Assembly (NCBI GenBank): GCA_002336985.1
Contig: DDFE01000009.1
Coordinates: 14,154-21,201, forward strand
Direction of reading: 5' to 3'
DNA length: 7,048 bases
Origin: Sphingomonadales bacterium UBA1936
GTDB lineage: Bacteria; Pseudomonadota; Alphaproteobacteria; Sphingomonadales; Sphingomonadaceae
Positions within the stretch are counted from its first letter, which is position 1; every line of letters starts with the position of its first letter. This document shows positions 4,942 through 7,048 of this stretch, one piece after another. The notes under the pieces were generated by a model that saw only the letters and a program-made list of their open reading frames with translations, was not told the DNA's origin and did not search any database. Made by a program: the position numbers and the translations under genes.

Positions 4942-6341
4942 GCCGCGTCGCTGATCCCGAGTTCGGCGAGCTTGCGGTAAAGCGTCGAGCGGCCGATCCC
5001 CAAACGCCGTGCAACCTCCGTCATGCGGCCGCGATAATGGCCGATTGCGAGGCGGATGACATCGGCCTCGATCGCATCGAGTGCGCGCAGGTTGCCGTCC
5101 GGCTGGTAGAGCGCCACGCCGGCGCCAGAGGGTTCGCCCGCGGTCGGCGTCGCCAACGACTGCGCCGCGATATGCGGGAAGTCGGCGGCGGTCAGCGCAT
5201 CGCTCTCGCATAGCACGGCTGCGCGGAAGAGCACGTCGTGCAGCTGGCGGACGTTGCCCGGCCAGCCGTAGCTCGCCAGCAGCGCCATCGCCTCGTCGGT
5301 GATGCCCAGTTCGCGCAGGCCCGGCTGGCGCGCGATGCGGGCAAGCAGGTGGCGAGTCAGCGCAGGTACGTCACCCCGGCGCTCGCGCAACGGCGGAACC
5401 AGCAGCTGGACGGCGGCAAGGCGGTAATAGAGGTCTTCGCGGAAATGCCCGGCCGCGACCTTTTCGAGCAGCACGCGGTTGCTCGCGACGACGATGCGGA
5501 CATCGGCCTCACGCGGATGGCGCGCCCCCGCCGGATGATAATCGTTGGTCTGCAGGACGCGCAGCAACTTGATCTGCGCATCCTGCGGCAGTTCGCCGAC
5601 CTCGTCGAGGAACAGCGTGCCACCCTCGGCCTCGACGATCTTGCCGGTCTGGCGCGTGAAAGCGCCGGGGAAGGCGCCCTGTTCGTGTCCGAAGATTTCC
5701 GATTCGATCAGGTTCGCCGGGATGTTGCCGCAGTTGATGGTGATCAGCGGGCGTTTGACCCGAGGGCTTGCCGCGTGGATCGCCTCGACGAGCACTTCCT
5801 TGCCGACGCCCGATTCGCCTTCGACCAGGATCGGAACGCGTGCACGGGCGGCCTTTGCTGCGATCGCAAGGGCGGTGCGGAATTTTGGCGCCGAGCCGAC
5901 AATTTCGTCGAAGCCCAGCGGCGCGGAAATCTTTTCGGTCAGCGGGCGAAGTTCGCCGCCGCCGCGGTCGTTGCCGAGGGCCGCTTCGAGTGCGGCGATC
6001 AGGCGATCCGGAGCGATCGGCTTCACCAGGAAGTCGGTGGCGCCCGCGCGCATGGCGGACACGGCGACGTCGACCGAATTGTCGGCCGTCATCATCAGGA
6101 TGGGAAGCGCCGGCCGGCGGGCGCGCAATTCGCTGATCAGGGGTGCAATCTCGTCGAAGCCGTCGATGATCACGGCGTCCAGCATCATGCCGTCGCGCGT
6201 GCCGAGCATCGCCACCGCATGTTCGAAGTCGTTGGCCGTAACCGTGCGCCATCCCGCACGCGCGGCGAGTGCCGACACGAGGCGGGCCTGGGCTGGCTCG
6301 TCATCGACCAGCATCAACATGCGCGTACCATTTGGAGTCAT
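4938..6341 (-). CDS. NtrC-family response regulator (receiver, AAA+, Fis-type HTH) with GAFPGA loop
   Basis: A 467-residue cytoplasmic DNA-binding regulator. Positions are counted from the chosen start. The receiver domain is about 8-120, with acidic pair DD (13-14), probable phospho-acceptor Asp60, Thr85 and Lys107. The AAA+ domain has Walker A GESGVGKE (175-182), Walker B GGTLFLDE (240-247), arginine-finger region FREDLYYRL (300-308) and sensor II GNVRQL (362-367). A Fis-type helix-turn-helix lies at about 421-461. Two oddities: the sigma-54 contact motif GAFTGA reads GAFPGA (222-227, proline codon CCC), and the receiver lacks the MPxxDG loop after Asp60. It may therefore not work as a classical sigma-54 activator. 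No histidine kinase is adjacent. The ATG at 6341 is preferred because the protein then opens MTPNGTRMLMLVDDEP. An ATG at 6380 adds 13 acidic residues and has no Shine-Dalgarno. The target genes are unknown. Confidence 0.9.
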   Translation of the reverse strand: MTPNGTRMLMLVDDEPAQARLVSALAARAGWRTVTANDFEHAVAMLGTRDGMMLDAVIIDGFDEIAPLISELRARRPALPILMMTADNSVDVAVSAMRAGATDFLVKPIAPDRLIAALEAALGNDRGGGELRPLTEKISAPLGFDEIVGSAPKFRTALAIAAKAARARVPILVEGESGVGKEVLVEAIHAASPRVKRPLITINCGNIPANLIESEIFGHEQGAFPGAFTRQTGKIVEAEGGTLFLDEVGELPQDAQIKLLRVLQTNDYHPAGARHPREADVRIVVASNRVLLEKVAAGHFREDLYYRLAAVQLLVPPLRERRGDVPALTRHLLARIARQPGLRELGITDEAMALLASYGWPGNVRQLHDVLFRAAVLCESDALTAADFPHIAAQSLATPTAGEPSGAGVALYQPDGNLRALDAIEADVIRLAIGHYRGRMTEVARRLGIGRSTLYRKLAELGISDAA

Positions 6342-6433
6342 GATGTCTTCGTCGTCCCCGCTGTCGCGAAGGGACGGCATAACGACAGGAGGTAAAGGCG
6401 GCCTTAAGCAGAACGCAGAAGCCTTGACCCATC

Positions 6434-6448
6434 GTAACGCCTCGTTAA
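6434..6448. promoter_or_regulatory. CtrA-box-like inverted repeat in the divergent region
   Basis: GTAACGCCTCGTTAA fits GTAA-N7-TTAA, one base off the TTAA-N7-TTAA box bound by CtrA in Caulobacter. It also contains a perfect inverted repeat TAACG-CCT-CGTTA (6435-6447). A -35-like TTGACC lies at 6424-6429, but no good -10 follows at 16-18 bp. The site sits between the divergently read regulator gene and the oxidase subunit IV/pntA pair and could control either. Assignment to CtrA is tentative. Confidence 0.35.
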
Positions 6449-6486
6449 TGCCGCAGCGGAACGGGGATTAGAGAACGAGGGTTACA

Positions 6487-6633
6487 ATGGCCGGACACGG
6501 CGACAACCAGCACGGTGCGATGGATATTTCGGCGCACAAGGATAGCTATTCGCGATTCATGAAGGCGGCGATGATCGGAACGGTCGTCTGCTTCGTGGTC
6601 GCAGCGATCGTAGTCCTGATCATCGCGTCCTGA
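6487..6633 (+). CDS. aa3-type cytochrome c oxidase subunit IV (COX4_pro_2-like)
   Basis: A 48-residue single-span inner-membrane protein. The N-terminal half is polar, with MDISAHKDSYSRFMK at 12-26. It is followed by one hydrophobic helix (about 28-47: AMIGTVVCF...VLIIAS) ending at the C terminus. This matches the small alphaproteobacterial subunit IV of the aa3 terminal oxidase, where an acidic/HxxxY N-terminal segment precedes the helix. It has no known catalytic role. The start ATG has GAGGG at 6477-6481, five bases upstream. The stop TGA overlaps the pntA start by one base (TGATG), so the two are probably one transcript with coupled translation. The oxidase core genes are not in the window. 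The assignment rests on the family pattern in a very short protein. Confidence 0.85.
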   Translation: MAGHGDNQHGAMDISAHKDSYSRFMKAAMIGTVVCFVVAAIVVLIIAS

Positions 6634-7048
6634 TGAAGATCGGCGTCCTCAAGGAAACTGCCGAGGGCGAGCGTCGCGTCGCCGCCAGTCCAGAAACCGT
6701 CAAGAAGTTCATCGCGCTCGGCGCGACCGTGGCGGTTGAAAAGGGCGCAGGTGCGTCGGCTTCGGTCGACGACGCCGCGTTCGAAGGCGCAGGTGCCACC
6801 GTCGGGACCCGCGCTGCGGTTATCAAGGATGCGGATATCCTGCTTGGCGTGCAGGGGCCGACGCCTGCCAGCCTAAAGGGCGTGAAAGCTGGCGCATGGC
6901 TGGCGGCGGGGCTGAACCCTTTCGGTGAGCGCGCACGGGTCGACGAATATGCCGCGCTCGGTGTCGAAGCGCTGGCGATGGAGTTCATGCCGCGTATCAC
7001 ACGCGCGCAGTCGATGGACATATTGTCATCGCAGTCGAACCTGTCGGG
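6633..7048 (+). CDS. pntA: NAD(P) transhydrogenase alpha subunit, N-terminal part (3' end outside window)
   Basis: This is the NAD(H)-binding domain of the proton-translocating transhydrogenase, which uses the proton gradient to make NADPH from NADH. The first 138 residues are present and the frame is open to the last base. The start MKIGVLKET, then GERRVAASPETVKKF, VEKGAGASASVDDAAF and the conserved segment RAQSMDILSSQSNL (124-137) identify PntA. Alanine dehydrogenase shares the fold but not the AQSMDxLSSQ signature. In alphaproteobacteria the alpha subunit is commonly split into two genes (PntAA, PntAB), which cannot be checked here. The start ATG overlaps the subunit IV stop (TGATG) and no Shine-Dalgarno of its own is evident. 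The placement links two respiratory-membrane functions in one operon. Confidence 0.94.
   Translation, partial: MKIGVLKETAEGERRVAASPETVKKFIALGATVAVEKGAGASASVDDAAFEGAGATVGTRAAVIKDADILLGVQGPTPASLKGVKAGAWLAAGLNPFGERARVDEYAALGVEALAMEFMPRITRAQSMDILSSQSNLS

Noticed and set aside
2716..5211. Very long minus-strand open frame (831 codons) antisense to ccrM and folP
   Set aside because: Its product is arginine/histidine-rich with no recognisable domain, and it lies opposite two certain genes. Long antisense frames are expected in GC-rich coding DNA.
5238..6395. Plus-strand open frames opposite the response regulator (including 5545-6471)
   Set aside because: They are out-of-phase translations of the regulator gene. 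The minus-strand frame has clear receiver, AAA+ and HTH motifs and these have none.
6387..6471. AGGAGGT on the plus strand (6387-6393) and a short frame at 6448-6471 (MPQRNGD, stop)
   Set aside because: The Shine-Dalgarno-like word has no start codon at a usable distance, and the 7-codon frame has no ribosome site or leader-peptide features. Probably chance.

Overview
The window looks like the chromosome of a GC-rich alphaproteobacterium, most likely a sphingomonad. The evidence is a CcrM-type GANTC methyltransferase, an alphaproteobacterial-type small subunit IV of aa3 cytochrome oxidase, a PntA that starts directly behind it, and tight gene packing with ATGA and TGATG stop/start overlaps. 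I see no insertion sequence, phage gene, CRISPR array, tRNA or rRNA, and no gene-free stretch longer than about 170 bases.

Plus-strand block, 1-4941: the 3' end of glmM (cell-wall amino-sugar synthesis); a small eight-cysteine DUF1272 protein overlapping it by one base; a 166-bp gap; a thiD gene (thiamine pyrimidine kinase) whose frame continues into a glyoxalase-fold (VOC) domain; rnhB (RNase HII), overlapping thiD by ATGA; a 154-bp regulatory gap; ccrM; and folP (dihydropteroate synthase), starting at a GTG three bases after the ccrM stop. Most of these are housekeeping genes. The cell-cycle methyltransferase ccrM sits among them and apparently has its own control region.

The most interesting non-coding piece is that control region (about 2567-2758). 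It packs seven GANTC sites, the target of the downstream enzyme, into about 150 bp. Two lie in the arms of a 12-bp inverted repeat around the rnhB stop codon, and three surround a -35-like TTGACG. A separate dyad, TTCACA-N5-TGTGAA, lies between these groups. This suggests methylation-sensitive autoregulation of ccrM.

Minus strand, 4938-6341: an orphan NtrC-family response regulator, convergent with folP (stop codons overlap by 4 bp). Its AAA+ motifs are intact, but the sigma-54 contact loop reads GAFPGA instead of GAFTGA, and its receiver domain lacks the usual MPxxDG loop after the phospho-acceptor aspartate. It is a candidate for a sigma-54-independent, possibly phosphorylation-independent regulator.

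Plus strand, 6487-7048: a 48-residue aa3 oxidase subunit IV gene, then the 5' part of pntA (proton-translocating transhydrogenase), overlapping by one base. The 145-bp divergent region between the regulator and this pair holds an inverted repeat that also resembles a CtrA box.
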